From Streptomyces justiciae (GTDB lineage Bacteria; Actinomycetota; Actinomycetes; Streptomycetales; Streptomycetaceae), in the NCBI RefSeq assembly GCF_015163075.1, contig NZ_JADDXU010000013.1, positions 240,092 to 304,091 of the forward strand: 64,000 nt of DNA. Direction: 5' to 3'. Under the pieces are notes generated by a model. That model was not told where the DNA came from. It did not search any database and worked only from the letters and a program-made list of their open reading frames with translations. A program made the position numbers and the translations under genes. Shown here piece by piece: positions 23,826 to 33,784 of this stretch (position 1 is the stretch's first letter; the number at the start of each line of letters is the position of its first letter).

Positions 23826-26561
23826 TCATGTTCTCGGCCCGGGGGTGGTGCGTTGCAGCTGACGTCGTGACGTGACCCGGAGCTTGGCGAAGATGTTGCG
23901 CAGATGCCATTCGACAGTGCGGGGACTGATGAAAATGCGGGCGCCGATCTCGGCGTTGGTCAGCCCTTCTCGCACGAGCCGTACGATCTGCGCTTCCTGG
24001 GGAGTGAGTTCGCCGCCAGTATCGGCGGTGTGCCGACGGGCCTTTTCCCCGGTGGAGAGCAGTTCACGGGCTGTTCGCCGGGCGAAGGCGTCCATGCCCA
24101 TCGCCGAGAACGACTCGTGCGCGGCGCGCAGTTGTTCCCGGGCGTCAGCCTGGCGATGGGCACGCCGCAGCCACTCGCCGTAGACGAGGTGCGCCCGGGC
24201 CAGCTCGCTGCGGACGGCCGTACGGGAGAGCCGGTCGATCGCCTCCCGGTAGAGGGTCTCTGCGGCGGGACCCGCAGTCACGAGGGCCCGTGAGCGTGCT
24301 TCGACGCCCAGCGCCCAGTCGGTGCCGCTCGGACCAGTCCGTTCGGCGAGCTGCCGCAGGGCGTCCGCGGCCTGCCGGGAGGCGCCGGTGCGGGCGGCGG
24401 CCTCGATGTACTCGGCGAGGGCCCATCCCACCGCGGCGCTCGTCTCGCGTTCAGGGCGCTCGGTGGTTTCTCCGGCCGCGCGCAGCGCGTCCTTGTATCG
24501 GCCCAGGCTATTGTACAGCATGGACTTGGTCCAGCCGTTGACGATCAGCGCGCTGCCTTCTCCCCGCTGGGTCGCCGACGCGACGACGGTTCGCAGCAGT
24601 TTGGCGTAGTCCGTCTCACGTCCCTGCCAGGCGGCGGTCAGCAGTGGGCCGTGGGGTGGGGGGAGGATGCCGACCGCCTCGGAGACCGTCTCCACCTCCT
24701 CGGACAGTGCAGCGGCCTCGCCCGACTCGCCGGCGAACAGTTTCACTGCGATGCCGGTGGTCAGGGCCAGCGGCAGCGCGGTGGGCCGGTCGCTCTCCCG
24801 GGCGAGCCCGATGTGCCGGGCGGCGAGTACGTTCCAGGTCTCGTCGTCCCACAGCGTCGCTGCCGAGGTACCGGCGAGCCAGAGCCAGTGCATGCCCTCC
24901 TCCTTGGACAGCTCCGGGCTCTGGAAAGCGCGCAGTGCAGGCTGCAGGCGTGCGGCTCCGGCCGCGTGCCCCTCGGTGATCAGCACGGTCAGGCCGTACA
25001 GGAGGAGGTCGACCGCGCGCGGATCCTGCGGCGTCGGTGCGGTGCGCGCCGCCAGGGCCGCTTCGAGCTGGCCGCCGCCGGTCGCCAGGGGGCCGGCGAA
25101 CAGCCCCGCGCTGATCGCCTCGAGGTAGGTTTCGCGGGCGAGCGGGAGGTCGTAGGGCTGTAGCTGCCGGGCTGCCTTGATGAGTAGGCCGGGGGCGTCG
25201 CCTCCACGGTCCACGGTGAAGGAGATCTGCGCGCGCAGCTGGTCCAATTGGCCCCGGATGAGGGCATCGAGGGGGCCGGCCTGCGCGATGGCCACCGTTC
25301 TGAGCGCCGCGGTGGGCGCTCCGGCCTCATGGTTCGCGCGGGCGGCGACCAGGGCCCGCTCCTGGCGTCGGACCGGATCGGGCGTTAGTTCCACCGCCCG
25401 GGTCAGGAAGGCCGCTGCGGCCGCCAGCCCCCCGCGTGCCCGGGCGCGCCCGGCCGAGTGCTCCAGCTCCGCCGCGACGCTCTCGTCCGTGCCCACGGTG
25501 CCCTGGGCCGCGTGCCAGGCGCGGCGATCAGGATCGGCCTGCGGGTCGGTGACGTCGGCCAGCACGCGATGGGCCAGACAGCGCTCCTCCAACTCGGCGG
25601 CCCAGTAGACGGCCGAACGTACCAGTGGATGGTGGAACCGGACCCGGTCGCTGATCGCGAGAAGTCCGGCGGACACCGCGGGTGTCGCCGCCTCGATGCC
25701 GATGCCCCGCCGATCCGCGGCACGCCACAGCAAGGCCGGCTCACCTGCTGGCTCCGCGGCCGCGATCAGCAGCAGTTGTCGCGTCTCCGGGGGGAGCCGC
25801 ACGACCCGCTGCTCGTAGAGCTTCTGGATACGGCTCGTGAGGGCGCGCGTGCCGGGCAGTCCGAATCCTCCGGCCAGCTCCGACGAGAACGGCTCTTTCG
25901 CCAGTTCCAACAGCGCCAGAGGGTTGCCGCGGGCTTCGGCGACGATGCGGTCGACGACTTGCTGGTCCCACAGGCCGGGCAGCACCGAGCGCAGCAGAGC
26001 CCGCGCGTCCTTGTCGGGCAGGCCGTTCACCATCAGTTCCGGCAGATCGGTCAACGGGGCCGCCTCGTCCGGGACGCGGGCCGCGAAGACGATCCCGACG
26101 GATTCGGCCAGCAGACGGCGGGCCGCGAAGGCCAGCACCTGCAAGGATGCCTGATCGAGCCACTGCGCGTCGTCCACCAGGCAGACGATGGGCTGGTGGC
26201 GGGCGGTCTCGGCCAGCAGACCGAGGGTGGCGAGACCGACGAGGAAACGATCGGGCACCTGTCCGGGCCCCGTTCCGAGCGCGGCGCGCAGCGCGTCGCG
26301 CTGGGCGGAGGGGAGGTTCTCGATCTCGTCCGTCATCGGTGCGCACAACTGGTGGAGAGCGGCGAAGGCCAGCTCCATCTCGGACTGCACACCCGAGATG
26401 CGGAAGATGCGGAACTGCTCTCGTCCGGCCAACTGGTCCAGCAGCGCCGTCTTGCCGACCCCGGCCTCGCCCCGTATCACCAAGGCCCGGCTCGCGCCGT
26501 CCCGGACGGCGTCGAGGAGCTGGTCGAGTTGCGCGCACTCGGCTTGGCGCCCTTGCAACAT
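23826..26561 (-). CDS. LAL-family LuxR regulator, 911 aa
   Basis: Large ATP-binding LuxR regulator (MalT-like). P-loop GEAGVGKT is at residues 31-38, Walker B is QPIVCLVDDAQWLD, the middle is TPR-like helical, and the C-terminal GerE-type helix-turn-helix reads LTPQEAQIVRLVREGLTNAE then IGARIFISPRTVEWHLRNIF. The ATG at 26561 follows GGGGGTG and gives the same N-terminus (ML(Q/R)GR) as the two other LALs here; longer frames upstream lack support. Divergent from the second LAL with 260 bp between. Such regulators usually activate operons in response to a small molecule and ATP. Confidence 0.92.
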   Translation of the reverse strand: MLQGRQAECAQLDQLLDAVRDGASRALVIRGEAGVGKTALLDQLAGREQFRIFRISGVQSEMELAFAALHQLCAPMTDEIENLPSAQRDALRAALGTGPGQVPDRFLVGLATLGLLAETARHQPIVCLVDDAQWLDQASLQVLAFAARRLLAESVGIVFAARVPDEAAPLTDLPELMVNGLPDKDARALLRSVLPGLWDQQVVDRIVAEARGNPLALLELAKEPFSSELAGGFGLPGTRALTSRIQKLYEQRVVRLPPETRQLLLIAAAEPAGEPALLWRAADRRGIGIEAATPAVSAGLLAISDRVRFHHPLVRSAVYWAAELEERCLAHRVLADVTDPQADPDRRAWHAAQGTVGTDESVAAELEHSAGRARARGGLAAAAAFLTRAVELTPDPVRRQERALVAARANHEAGAPTAALRTVAIAQAGPLDALIRGQLDQLRAQISFTVDRGGDAPGLLIKAARQLQPYDLPLARETYLEAISAGLFAGPLATGGGQLEAALAARTAPTPQDPRAVDLLLYGLTVLITEGHAAGAARLQPALRAFQSPELSKEEGMHWLWLAGTSAATLWDDETWNVLAARHIGLARESDRPTALPLALTTGIAVKLFAGESGEAAALSEEVETVSEAVGILPPPHGPLLTAAWQGRETDYAKLLRTVVASATQRGEGSALIVNGWTKSMLYNSLGRYKDALRAAGETTERPERETSAAVGWALAEYIEAAARTGASRQAADALRQLAERTGPSGTDWALGVEARSRALVTAGPAAETLYREAIDRLSRTAVRSELARAHLVYGEWLRRAHRQADAREQLRAAHESFSAMGMDAFARRTARELLSTGEKARRHTADTGGELTPQEAQIVRLVREGLTNAEIGARIFISPRTVEWHLRNIFAKLRVTSRRQLQRTTPGPRT

Positions 26562-26821
26562 GTTGCACCCCCGGCTGACATTCAGCGCACTGGGCCACAG
26601 TGTAATGACAGGACATGGGAGGTCTCGTGATCTTGGATGGTTCCGACAGCCTGGAGCCATCACGGACCGGGTGCGGGCGGGCGGACTGGCGGCGTTCGCT
26701 GCTGTGGCGGGCCGACGACGCACCCTGGTTGGCGGAGCCATCTATGTGAGGATTTCGTAAAGTGTGCCGATTGTTGCGGTGGGCACATTGTTGCGGTGGC
26801 GGTTTGGGGCGGTGCGGTCGG

Positions 26822-29569
26822 ATGCTGCGGGGTAGACGTGAGGCATGTGCGGAGCTTGACGGGTTGATGGAGGCGGTGCGGGCGGGCGCGAGCCGGGCCC
26901 TGGTGGTGCGCGGTGAACCGGGGGTCGGCAAGACCGCACTGCTGGACTACGCGGCCGCACAGGAGCACGGGTTCCGAGTCTGGCGCGTCTCAGGGGTGCA
27001 GTCGGAGATGGAGCTGGCATTCTCCGGTCTGCACCAGCTGTGCGCCCCGTTGGCGGACCGGTTCGGGAACCTCCCCGAGGCCCAGCGTGACGCGCTGCGC
27101 GCCGCGCTCGGAACGGGGTCCGGACAGGTGCCGGATCGTTTCCTCGTCGGCCTGGCCACTCTCGGCCTGCTGGCGGACGTCGCGCAGGAGCGTCCGCTGG
27201 TGTGCTTGGTGGACGATGCGCAGTGGCTCGACAAAGCCTCCCTGCAGGTAATGGCCTTCGTGGCGCGCCGGTTGGTGGCGGAGTCGGTGGGGGTGGTGTT
27301 CGCGGCCCGCGTCCCGGACGAGGCGGCCCCGTTGGCCGGTCTGCCGGAACTGATGGTGAACGGCCTGCCCGACAAGGACGCGCAGGCTCTGCTGCGCTCG
27401 GTGCTGCCCGCGGGCTGGGACGGACGGGTCGTCGACAGGATCGTCGCGGAGACACGCGGCAACCCGCTGGCCTTGCTGGAGCTGGCCAGGGACGCGGCGT
27501 CGGCCGAGTACGCGGGCGGTTTCGGGACGCCCGGGGGGCGGGGCCTGCCGGACCGCCTCCAGGAACTGTATGCGCAGCGTGTGCTGAGACTTCCGGCGGA
27601 CACCCGGCGCCTGTTGCTGATCGCGGCCGCCGAACCGGGCGGGGACGCGGCGCTGTTGTGGCGTGCGGCCGATCGGCTGGGCATCGGCATCGGTGCTGCG
27701 ACGCCGGCGTCGGCGGCCGGCCTGGTGCAGATCGACCGGCAGGTACGGTTCCACCATTCGTTGGTGAGATCGGCGGTGTACTGGGCGGCGTCGCCGGACG
27801 AACGGCGCCGCGCGCACCAGGCCCTGGCCGACGTCACCGAGCCAGTGGCGGACCCCGACCGAAGGGCCTGGCACGCGGCGCAGGCAGCGGCGGGGCCGGC
27901 GGAGGACGTGGCGCAGGAGCTGATGCGTTCTGCGGATCGGGCCCGGGAACGGGGCGGTTACGCCGCGGCCGCGGCGTTCCTGTCCCGCGCGGTGGAGCTG
28001 ACACCGCATCCGGCGCGTCGGCAGCAGCGGGCGCTGGCGGCGGCGAAGGCGACTCTCGAGGCGGGGACCCCCGACGTGGCGCTGCGGTGGTTGTCGGTGG
28101 TGGAGACGGGGCCCCTCGATCACCGCCTGCAGGGGATGGTGGACCTGCTGCGTGCCCAGATCGAGTTCGCGGTCGAACGTGGCAGCGACGCCTTCCCGCT
28201 CATGTTCAAGGCAGCCCGGCACCTCGAGACCCATGACGTGCGGCTCGCCCGCGACACCTACCTGGACGCCGTCAACGCGGCCATCTTCGCCACTCCGAAC
28301 AGCGCCGGCGACAGCCAGCTCGAGGCGGCCGAGGTGGCACGCTCCGCTCCCCCCGCGCCTGGTCGGCCCACCCCGGGCGATCTTCTCCTGGACGGGATCG
28401 CCACACTGATCCTCGAAGGGCACGGCTCCGGGGTCCCCAAGCTGCGGCCGGCCCTCGACGCCTTCCAGAGCCCCGAACTCAGCGAGGACGACGCGCTGCG
28501 CTGGCTCTGGCCCGCCACCATCATGGCCGCGAGCCTGTGGGACTACGACAGCTGCCTCGTGCTCTCCGAACGTCACGTGCGGGTCGCCAGGCGCACCGGT
28601 CGGCCGACCACACTTCCGCTCGGTCTGACGGCGCGTATCGCGGTCCATGTGGTCGCGGGCGAGCTGACGGCCGCTGCCGCTCTGCTCGAGGAGGTGGAAT
28701 CCGTCTCCGAAGCGATCGGCGTCTCCTTCCCGCCCTACGGCGCCCTGCTGGTCGCTGCCTGGCAGGGGCGCGAGGAGGTCTGTGCCACGCTGATGAACAC
28801 CGCCGTCGCGGAGACGACGCGCCGCGGTGAGGGCGGTCCGCGGATTGTCGGCGGGTGGGCGATGGCGATGCTCCACAACAGCCTCGGGCGCCATGCCGAG
28901 GCACTGGCGGCCCTGTCCGGCGTGGTCGACCACGGCCAGCGGGACGTGGGCACCGTGGGTGTCTGGGCGCTCGTGGAGTTCATCGAGGCCGCGGCCCGCA
29001 GCGGAGACGCCGCGCGAGCGACGGACATCTTCCGACGTTTGAGCGAGCGGACCGGGCCGAGCGGCACGGACTGGGCGCTCGGCGTCGAGGCCCGGTCACG
29101 GGCGCTCATGACCGGCGGGCGGGCCGCCGAGGAGCACTACCGGGAGGCCATCGACCGGCTCGGCCGTACCGCGATCCGGGGCGAGCTGGCCCGTGCCCGT
29201 CTCCTCTACGGCGAATGGCTCCGCCGCGAACGCCGGCAACGCCAGGCCCGCGAGCAACTGCGCGCCGCGCACGAGTCGTTCGCCGAGATGGGGATGCGGG
29301 CCTTCGCCCAGCGGGCGGAGCGCGAACTGCTCGCCACCGGGGAGAAGGCCCGCCGACGCAGTGTCGAGGTGCCCACCGGTCTCACCTCGCAGGAGACGCA
29401 GATCGTGCGGCTGGTCCGCGAGGGCCTGACGAACCCCGAGATCGGCGCCCGCATATTCATCAGCCCGCGCACCGTGGAGTGGCATCTGCGCAACATCTTC
29501 GGCAAGCTCGGCGTCACCTCGCGAAAGCAGCTCCAGCGCGCCGACTTCGGTCTTTCCCGCGGTGTGTGA
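26822..29569 (+). CDS. LAL-family LuxR regulator, 915 aa
   Basis: Close paralogue of the divergent LAL, sharing long identical stretches such as MELAFxxLHQLCAP, PDRFLVGLATLGLLA and the C-terminal helix-turn-helix. P-loop GEPGVGKT is at 31-38; Walker B is RPLVCLVDDAQWLD. The ATG at 26822 matches the N-terminus of its relatives (MLRGRREACAELDGLMEAVR), although the ribosome site is weak and a GTG at 26762 is possible. It converges on the cupin gene at 29706. Confidence 0.92.
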   Translation: MLRGRREACAELDGLMEAVRAGASRALVVRGEPGVGKTALLDYAAAQEHGFRVWRVSGVQSEMELAFSGLHQLCAPLADRFGNLPEAQRDALRAALGTGSGQVPDRFLVGLATLGLLADVAQERPLVCLVDDAQWLDKASLQVMAFVARRLVAESVGVVFAARVPDEAAPLAGLPELMVNGLPDKDAQALLRSVLPAGWDGRVVDRIVAETRGNPLALLELARDAASAEYAGGFGTPGGRGLPDRLQELYAQRVLRLPADTRRLLLIAAAEPGGDAALLWRAADRLGIGIGAATPASAAGLVQIDRQVRFHHSLVRSAVYWAASPDERRRAHQALADVTEPVADPDRRAWHAAQAAAGPAEDVAQELMRSADRARERGGYAAAAAFLSRAVELTPHPARRQQRALAAAKATLEAGTPDVALRWLSVVETGPLDHRLQGMVDLLRAQIEFAVERGSDAFPLMFKAARHLETHDVRLARDTYLDAVNAAIFATPNSAGDSQLEAAEVARSAPPAPGRPTPGDLLLDGIATLILEGHGSGVPKLRPALDAFQSPELSEDDALRWLWPATIMAASLWDYDSCLVLSERHVRVARRTGRPTTLPLGLTARIAVHVVAGELTAAAALLEEVESVSEAIGVSFPPYGALLVAAWQGREEVCATLMNTAVAETTRRGEGGPRIVGGWAMAMLHNSLGRHAEALAALSGVVDHGQRDVGTVGVWALVEFIEAAARSGDAARATDIFRRLSERTGPSGTDWALGVEARSRALMTGGRAAEEHYREAIDRLGRTAIRGELARARLLYGEWLRRERRQRQAREQLRAAHESFAEMGMRAFAQRAERELLATGEKARRRSVEVPTGLTSQETQIVRLVREGLTNPEIGARIFISPRTVEWHLRNIFGKLGVTSRKQLQRADFGLSRGV

Positions 29570-29705
29570 CACCCGCGCCGCACGGGGGAGCGACGGCAGC
29601 GGGCGCACACCGCACGGGTTCCGCGGGGCGGCCGGTCCGGCGGTAGTCGCCTGACGCCGCGAGCGGACACCGTGGGCCGGATCCCTCCCGCGATGGTGCC
29701 GAGGG

Positions 29706-30143
29706 TCAGTCCGTCGGTCGGGGAGCGCGCAGGTGGGCTCGCGCGGCCAGCTCCTCCTGTTCGACCAGTTCGAGCATGGGCTTGCCCGGAGCGCACATCA
29801 TGGTCACGACGAAGCGGGTCGACGCGTCCGTCAGGGCGTTGCCGTCCTGGTAGTGGATGGCGTCGCCGCCGGGTTCCCAGAACGTCTCACCGGCCTTGAT
29901 CACGCGCTCGGGTTCCCCCTCCAGCTCGAACCGTACGGCGCCTTCGACGACATACCCGAAGGCCGGACCCGAGTGGCGGTGCGGAGGGGTACCGGGGTCC
30001 CCCGGACCCCAGTCGACCTGGACGGTCATCGCCGACGCGCCCTCGGGGACGGTGATCGGCGACGCGTCCTGAAGGATCTTCGCGGCCGACATCCAGCCCT
30101 GCGCCTCACCCACGCCCGTGCCCGCTGCTGTGCTCTCCGTCAT
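29706..30143 (-). CDS. Cupin-domain protein, cytoplasmic
   Basis: 145 residues; one cupin domain with the metal motif PPHRHSGPAFGYVVEGAVRF (HxHx(n)E-like) and second motif GDAIHYQDGN. No signal peptide. It resembles small stand-alone cupins that bind or dispose of aromatic or quinone-like metabolites. An ECF41-type promoter (30188-30214) lies about 45 bp upstream, back to back with a second one for the ferredoxin reductase. Confidence 0.8.
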   Translation of the reverse strand: MTESTAAGTGVGEAQGWMSAAKILQDASPITVPEGASAMTVQVDWGPGDPGTPPHRHSGPAFGYVVEGAVRFELEGEPERVIKAGETFWEPGGDAIHYQDGNALTDASTRFVVTMMCAPGKPMLELVEQEELAARAHLRAPRPTD

Positions 30144-30187
30144 GGTCCTCCGCCTTCCGAACTGCCCGATGATCCGTCTCTGTCAAT

Positions 30188-30214
30188 GACCGGACGGACA
30201 GTGTTTTCGTGACA
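30188..30214 (-). promoter_or_regulatory. ECF41-type promoter for cupin gene
   Basis: Minus strand TGTCACG-N16-GGTC; the last -35 base deviates from A to G. The leader to the ATG at 30143 is about 35 nt. Confidence 0.65.
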
Positions 30215-30273
30215 GGTGCACCCGCGGAACCGACGTGGAGGGAGATTCGGCCTGCCTCATCTCGTTGATTCCG

Positions 30274-30300
30274 TGTCACACGGTGCGCGTGCGCCTTGTC
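30274..30300 (+). promoter_or_regulatory. ECF41-type promoter for ferredoxin reductase gene
   Basis: TGTCACA-N16-TGTC, with the predicted start near 30308, about 45 nt before the ATG. It is divergent from the cupin promoter with 59 bp between their -35 elements. Confidence 0.75.
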
Positions 30301-30351
30301 TGTTGGGTGCCCGCCGCATCTCACCCGCGGCCGTTCGAGACGAGGTACACC

Positions 30352-31584
30352 ATGTCGGCTGATCCCGCTTTCATCATCGTCGGAGGGGGCCTGGCCGCGG
30401 CCAAGGCGGCGGAGTCCCTGCGGGAACTCGGGCACCATGGCCGCCTGATCGTCCTGGGGGACGAGCCGGAACGTCCCTACCTGCGCCCGCCCCTGTCCAA
30501 GGGCTACCTGCTGGGCAAGGAGGACCGGGCCTCGATCTACGTGCATCCCGAGAGCTGGTACGCGGATCACGATGTCGAGCTGATGCTGGGCACCCGTGTC
30601 GCGGCTGTCGACCCGTGGGCCAGGGAGGTCGAACTGGACGGTGGGCGCAGGATCCCCTACGCCAAGCTCCTGCTCGCCACCGGCTCGTCCCCGCGCCGAC
30701 TGCCGGTACCGGGGGCGAACCAGCCCAACGTGCTGTACCTGCGCCGGGTGGGCGACAGCGAGCGGCTCAGGGAGGTCTTCACCGAGGGGGCGCGGATCGT
30801 GGTGATCGGCGGCGGATGGATCGGTCTGGAGTCCGCGGCGGCCGCGCGGGCGGCCGGAGCCGAGGTGACGGTGCTCGAACACGCCGCGCTGCCGTTGCTG
30901 AAGCCGCTCGGGAGGGAGGCGGCCGAGGTCTTCGCCGGTCTCCACCGCGAGCACGGCGTACGGCTCGTGCCCCACGCGCGCGTGGAACGCGTCACCGGCT
31001 CCCGGGTCCGGGCGGACGGCGTCCTCCTCGCCGACGGCACCCGGCTGCCCGCCGACGCCGTCGTGGTGGGCGTGGGCGCGGCTCCCAACGACCGGCTCGC
31101 GCGCGAGGCCGGCCTGGAGGTCGACGACGGCGTGGTGACCGACGCCCGGCTGCGCACCTCGGCGCCCGACGTCTACGCGGCGGGGGACGTCGCCGACGCG
31201 TACCACCCGCGCTACGGTCGACGGCTGCGCGTGGAGCACTGGGCCAACGCCCTGCACCAGCCCCGCACGGCCGCACGGGGGATGATGGGCGAGGAGGCCG
31301 TCTACGACCGCCTGCCGTACTTCTACACCGACCAGTACGACCTCGGCATGGAGTACACGGGGTACGTCGGGCCGGGGGGCTACGACCATGTGGTGTTCCG
31401 CGGGTCGACCGCCGAGCGGCGTTTCATCGCGTTCTACCTGTCCGGCGGACGCGTCCTGGCAGGGATGAGCGTCAACGTGTGGGACGTGATCGAGCCGATT
31501 AGGAACCTGATCCTGTCCGGCACGGTGGTCGACGAGGCGCGTCTCGCCGATCCCGCCGTCCCCCTGGACCGTCTCCTTGCCTGA
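30352..31584 (+). CDS. NAD(P)/FAD ferredoxin reductase, BphA4/ThcD-like
   Basis: 410 residues. FAD site IIVGGGLAAAKAAESLRELG; NAD site IVVIGGGWIGLESAAAARAA; the second FAD contact VYAAGDVADAYHP. The C-terminal domain (DLGMEYTGYVGPGGYDHVVF) is that of Rieske- and P450-type ferredoxin reductases. It would pass electrons from NAD(P)H to a [2Fe-2S] ferredoxin, but neither a ferredoxin nor an oxygenase gene is nearby. GACGAGG precedes the ATG. Confidence 0.9.
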   Translation: MSADPAFIIVGGGLAAAKAAESLRELGHHGRLIVLGDEPERPYLRPPLSKGYLLGKEDRASIYVHPESWYADHDVELMLGTRVAAVDPWAREVELDGGRRIPYAKLLLATGSSPRRLPVPGANQPNVLYLRRVGDSERLREVFTEGARIVVIGGGWIGLESAAAARAAGAEVTVLEHAALPLLKPLGREAAEVFAGLHREHGVRLVPHARVERVTGSRVRADGVLLADGTRLPADAVVVGVGAAPNDRLAREAGLEVDDGVVTDARLRTSAPDVYAAGDVADAYHPRYGRRLRVEHWANALHQPRTAARGMMGEEAVYDRLPYFYTDQYDLGMEYTGYVGPGGYDHVVFRGSTAERRFIAFYLSGGRVLAGMSVNVWDVIEPIRNLILSGTVVDEARLADPAVPLDRLLA

Positions 31585-31628
31585 CCACAGCTTTCCGGCC
31601 GGGCGGGGGAGCGCGACGAAGGCCGGGG

Positions 31629-31655
31629 TGTCACAAACGGCAGCAGCTCCTGGTC
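31629..31655 (+). promoter_or_regulatory. ECF41-type promoter for fumarate-reductase-like gene
   Basis: TGTCACA-N16-GGTC; the predicted start near 31662 leaves about 28 nt to the ATG at 31690. Although the upstream reductase gene ends only 45 bp before, this shows separate initiation. Confidence 0.75.
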
Positions 31656-31689
31656 GTACTCAGTGACCTTTCCAACGATCGGAGCAGTC

Positions 31690-33420
31690 ATGGGTGTCCC
31701 CGAACAACGTCTGTCCACCATGGTGCTGGTGATCGGTACCGGCGGGTCCGGACTACGCGCCGCGATCGAGCTGGCCGAAGCCGGCATCGACATCCTCGCG
31801 GTCGGCAAGCGGCCCAAGGAGGACGCCCACACGTCCCTCGCCGCCGGCGGCATCAACGCCGCCCTGGCCACGATGGACCCGCAGGACACCTGGCAGCAGC
31901 ACGCCGCCGACACCCTCAGGGAGAGCTACCTCCTCGGCGACCCGCGCACGACGGAAATCGTCACCCGGGGCGCCGCCCGCGGCATCGACGACCTGGAGCG
32001 CTACGGCATGACGTTCGCCCGGGAGGAGGACGGCCGCATCTCCCAGCGCTTCTTCGGCGCCCACACGTTCCGCCGCACCGCCTTCGCCGGTGACTACACG
32101 GGCCTGGAGATCCAGCGCACCCTCATCCGGCGGGCTTCCCAGCTGAACGTCCCGATCCTGGACGGCGTGTACATCACCCGGCTCCTGGTGCACGACGGCA
32201 CCGTGTTCGGGGCCTACGGCTTCGACCTCGACAGCGGGCGGCGCCACCTGATCCACGCCGACGCCGTCATCCTCGCCGCCGGTGGCCACACCCGCATCTG
32301 GCGGCGTACGTCCTCGCGGCGGGACGAGAACACCGGCGACTCCTTCCGGCTGGCCGTGGACGCTGGGGCCCGGCTGCGCGATCCGGAGCTCGTCCAGTTC
32401 CATCCCTCGGGGATCATCGAGCCGGAGAACGCGGCCGGCACGCTGGTCAGTGAGGCCGCGCGCGGTGAGGGCGGCATCCTCCGCAACGCGCGCGGCGAGC
32501 GCTTCATGGGTCGCTACGACCCCGAGCGCATGGAACTGTCCACCCGCGACCGCGTCGCGCTGGCCTCCTACACGGAGATCAAGGGGGGACGCGGGACGCC
32601 CAAGGGCGGTGTCTGGCTCGACGTCTCCCACCTTCCCCGCCAAACGATCATGAACCGGCTGCCGCGGGTCTACCAGACACTGCTGGACCTCCAGATGCTG
32701 GACATCACCCGCGATCCGATCGAGGTCGCGCCCACGGCCCACTACTCGATGGGCGGGGTGTGGGTCCGTCCGGAGGACCACAGCACCGACGTACAAGGGC
32801 TGTACGCCATCGGTGAGGCCGCCAGCGGGCTACACGGCGCCAACCGGCTCGGCGGCAACAGCCTCATCGAACTGCTCGTGTACGGCCGTATCACCGGCCG
32901 GGCGGCCGCGGCCTACTCGGAGTCGCTCACCGCGCAGCCGCGCTCGGCGGTGGCGGTGGCCGAGGCCCGCGCCGAGGTCGATGAGCTGCTGTCGGCCGAC
33001 GGTCCGGAGAACGTACGCGCACTGCAACGTGCCGTCCGCAACACCATGACCGAGCACGCCGGTGTCGTACGGGACGAGGAAGGGCTGAGGGCGGGGCTGG
33101 CGGACTTGGAAGTCATCGAGAAACGCATGGAGAACGTGGGAGTCCACCCCGACATCGCCGGATACCAGGACCTGGCCCATGCGTTCGACCTCAAGGCGGC
33201 CGTCCTGGCGGCCCGGGCCACGCTCGAAGCCGCCCTGGAACGCCGCGAGACCCGCGGCTGCCACAACCGCAGTGACTACCCGGACCTGGACCCGGAGTTG
33301 CGGGTCAATCTGGTCTGGTCACCTGCCACCGGCGTGACGCGCGAGAGCATCGCCCCGGTCCCGGAGGAGATCGCGCAGCTGATGGCCGAAGTGTCCGCCG
33401 ACGGCAAGCTGGTCGAGTGA
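31690..33420 (+). CDS. Orphan fumarate reductase/succinate dehydrogenase-type flavoprotein
   Basis: 576 residues. The N-terminus has an FAD Rossmann motif (VIGTGGSGLRAAIELAEAGI) and the His-flavin region HTSLAAGGINAAL. Active-site blocks are LVQFHPSGI, SEAARGEGGILRNARGERFM, TAHYSMGGVWV and GANRLGGNSL. The C-terminal helical domain ends with CHNRSDYPDLDPEL, as in SdhA/FrdA. No iron-sulphur or membrane anchor subunit is encoded nearby, so it may act as a soluble fumarate-reductase-like or L-aspartate-oxidase-like enzyme, or pair with subunits elsewhere. GGAG precedes the ATG; GTG 31663 would overlap the promoter-proximal region. Confidence 0.88.
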   Translation: MGVPEQRLSTMVLVIGTGGSGLRAAIELAEAGIDILAVGKRPKEDAHTSLAAGGINAALATMDPQDTWQQHAADTLRESYLLGDPRTTEIVTRGAARGIDDLERYGMTFAREEDGRISQRFFGAHTFRRTAFAGDYTGLEIQRTLIRRASQLNVPILDGVYITRLLVHDGTVFGAYGFDLDSGRRHLIHADAVILAAGGHTRIWRRTSSRRDENTGDSFRLAVDAGARLRDPELVQFHPSGIIEPENAAGTLVSEAARGEGGILRNARGERFMGRYDPERMELSTRDRVALASYTEIKGGRGTPKGGVWLDVSHLPRQTIMNRLPRVYQTLLDLQMLDITRDPIEVAPTAHYSMGGVWVRPEDHSTDVQGLYAIGEAASGLHGANRLGGNSLIELLVYGRITGRAAAAYSESLTAQPRSAVAVAEARAEVDELLSADGPENVRALQRAVRNTMTEHAGVVRDEEGLRAGLADLEVIEKRMENVGVHPDIAGYQDLAHAFDLKAAVLAARATLEAALERRETRGCHNRSDYPDLDPELRVNLVWSPATGVTRESIAPVPEEIAQLMAEVSADGKLVE

Positions 33421-33452
33421 AGCCGTCCGGTGAAGGGCCGGCGGTACGGGTC

Positions 33453-33716
33453 TCAGACGTTCGCCGTGTTCGTGAGCGACTCCTTGACCAGTCGCCTCCT
33501 CGTGGCCCGCCGCTCCGACTCCGTCGTCCCGCCCCAGATGCCCTCCACGGGAGACTCCATCGCCCAGTCGAGGCACTGGCGCACCACGGGGCAGCGCCCG
33601 CACACGGCCTTCGCCGCCTCTGCCTGTTTCAGCCCCGGACCGCGGGTGGTGCTGCCGATGGGGAAGAACATTTCCGGGTCACCGCCCCGGCAGAGTGCTC
33701 TCACACGCCAGTTCAC
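33453..33716 (-). CDS. WhiB-family iron-sulphur regulator
   Basis: 87 residues from GTG 33716, which has GGGAG at good spacing; longer versions would need a TTG. Four Cys ligands are present: ALC near residue 9, then VCGRCPVVRQC (CxxCxxxxxC). The turn GIWGGTTESERR and a basic C-terminus bind DNA or the principal sigma factor. WhiB proteins sense O2/NO through a [4Fe-4S] cluster and control development or redox stress. It is convergent with the fumarate-reductase-like gene and has its own ECF41-type promoter. Confidence 0.92.
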   Translation of the reverse strand: MNWRVRALCRGGDPEMFFPIGSTTRGPGLKQAEAAKAVCGRCPVVRQCLDWAMESPVEGIWGGTTESERRATRRRLVKESLTNTANV

Positions 33717-33784
33717 GGATCGCTCCCAAGTGAGGATGGACACCAAGTGAAACCGTGTGATTTCGCACAGTCTCTGTCAGAGAA

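Noticed and set aside
26990..28933. Long open frame on the minus strand opposite the second LAL gene
   Set aside because: It is an antisense shadow typical of very high G+C coding DNA; its sequence is Arg/His/Pro/Gly-rich without domains, while the plus frame has clear motifs.
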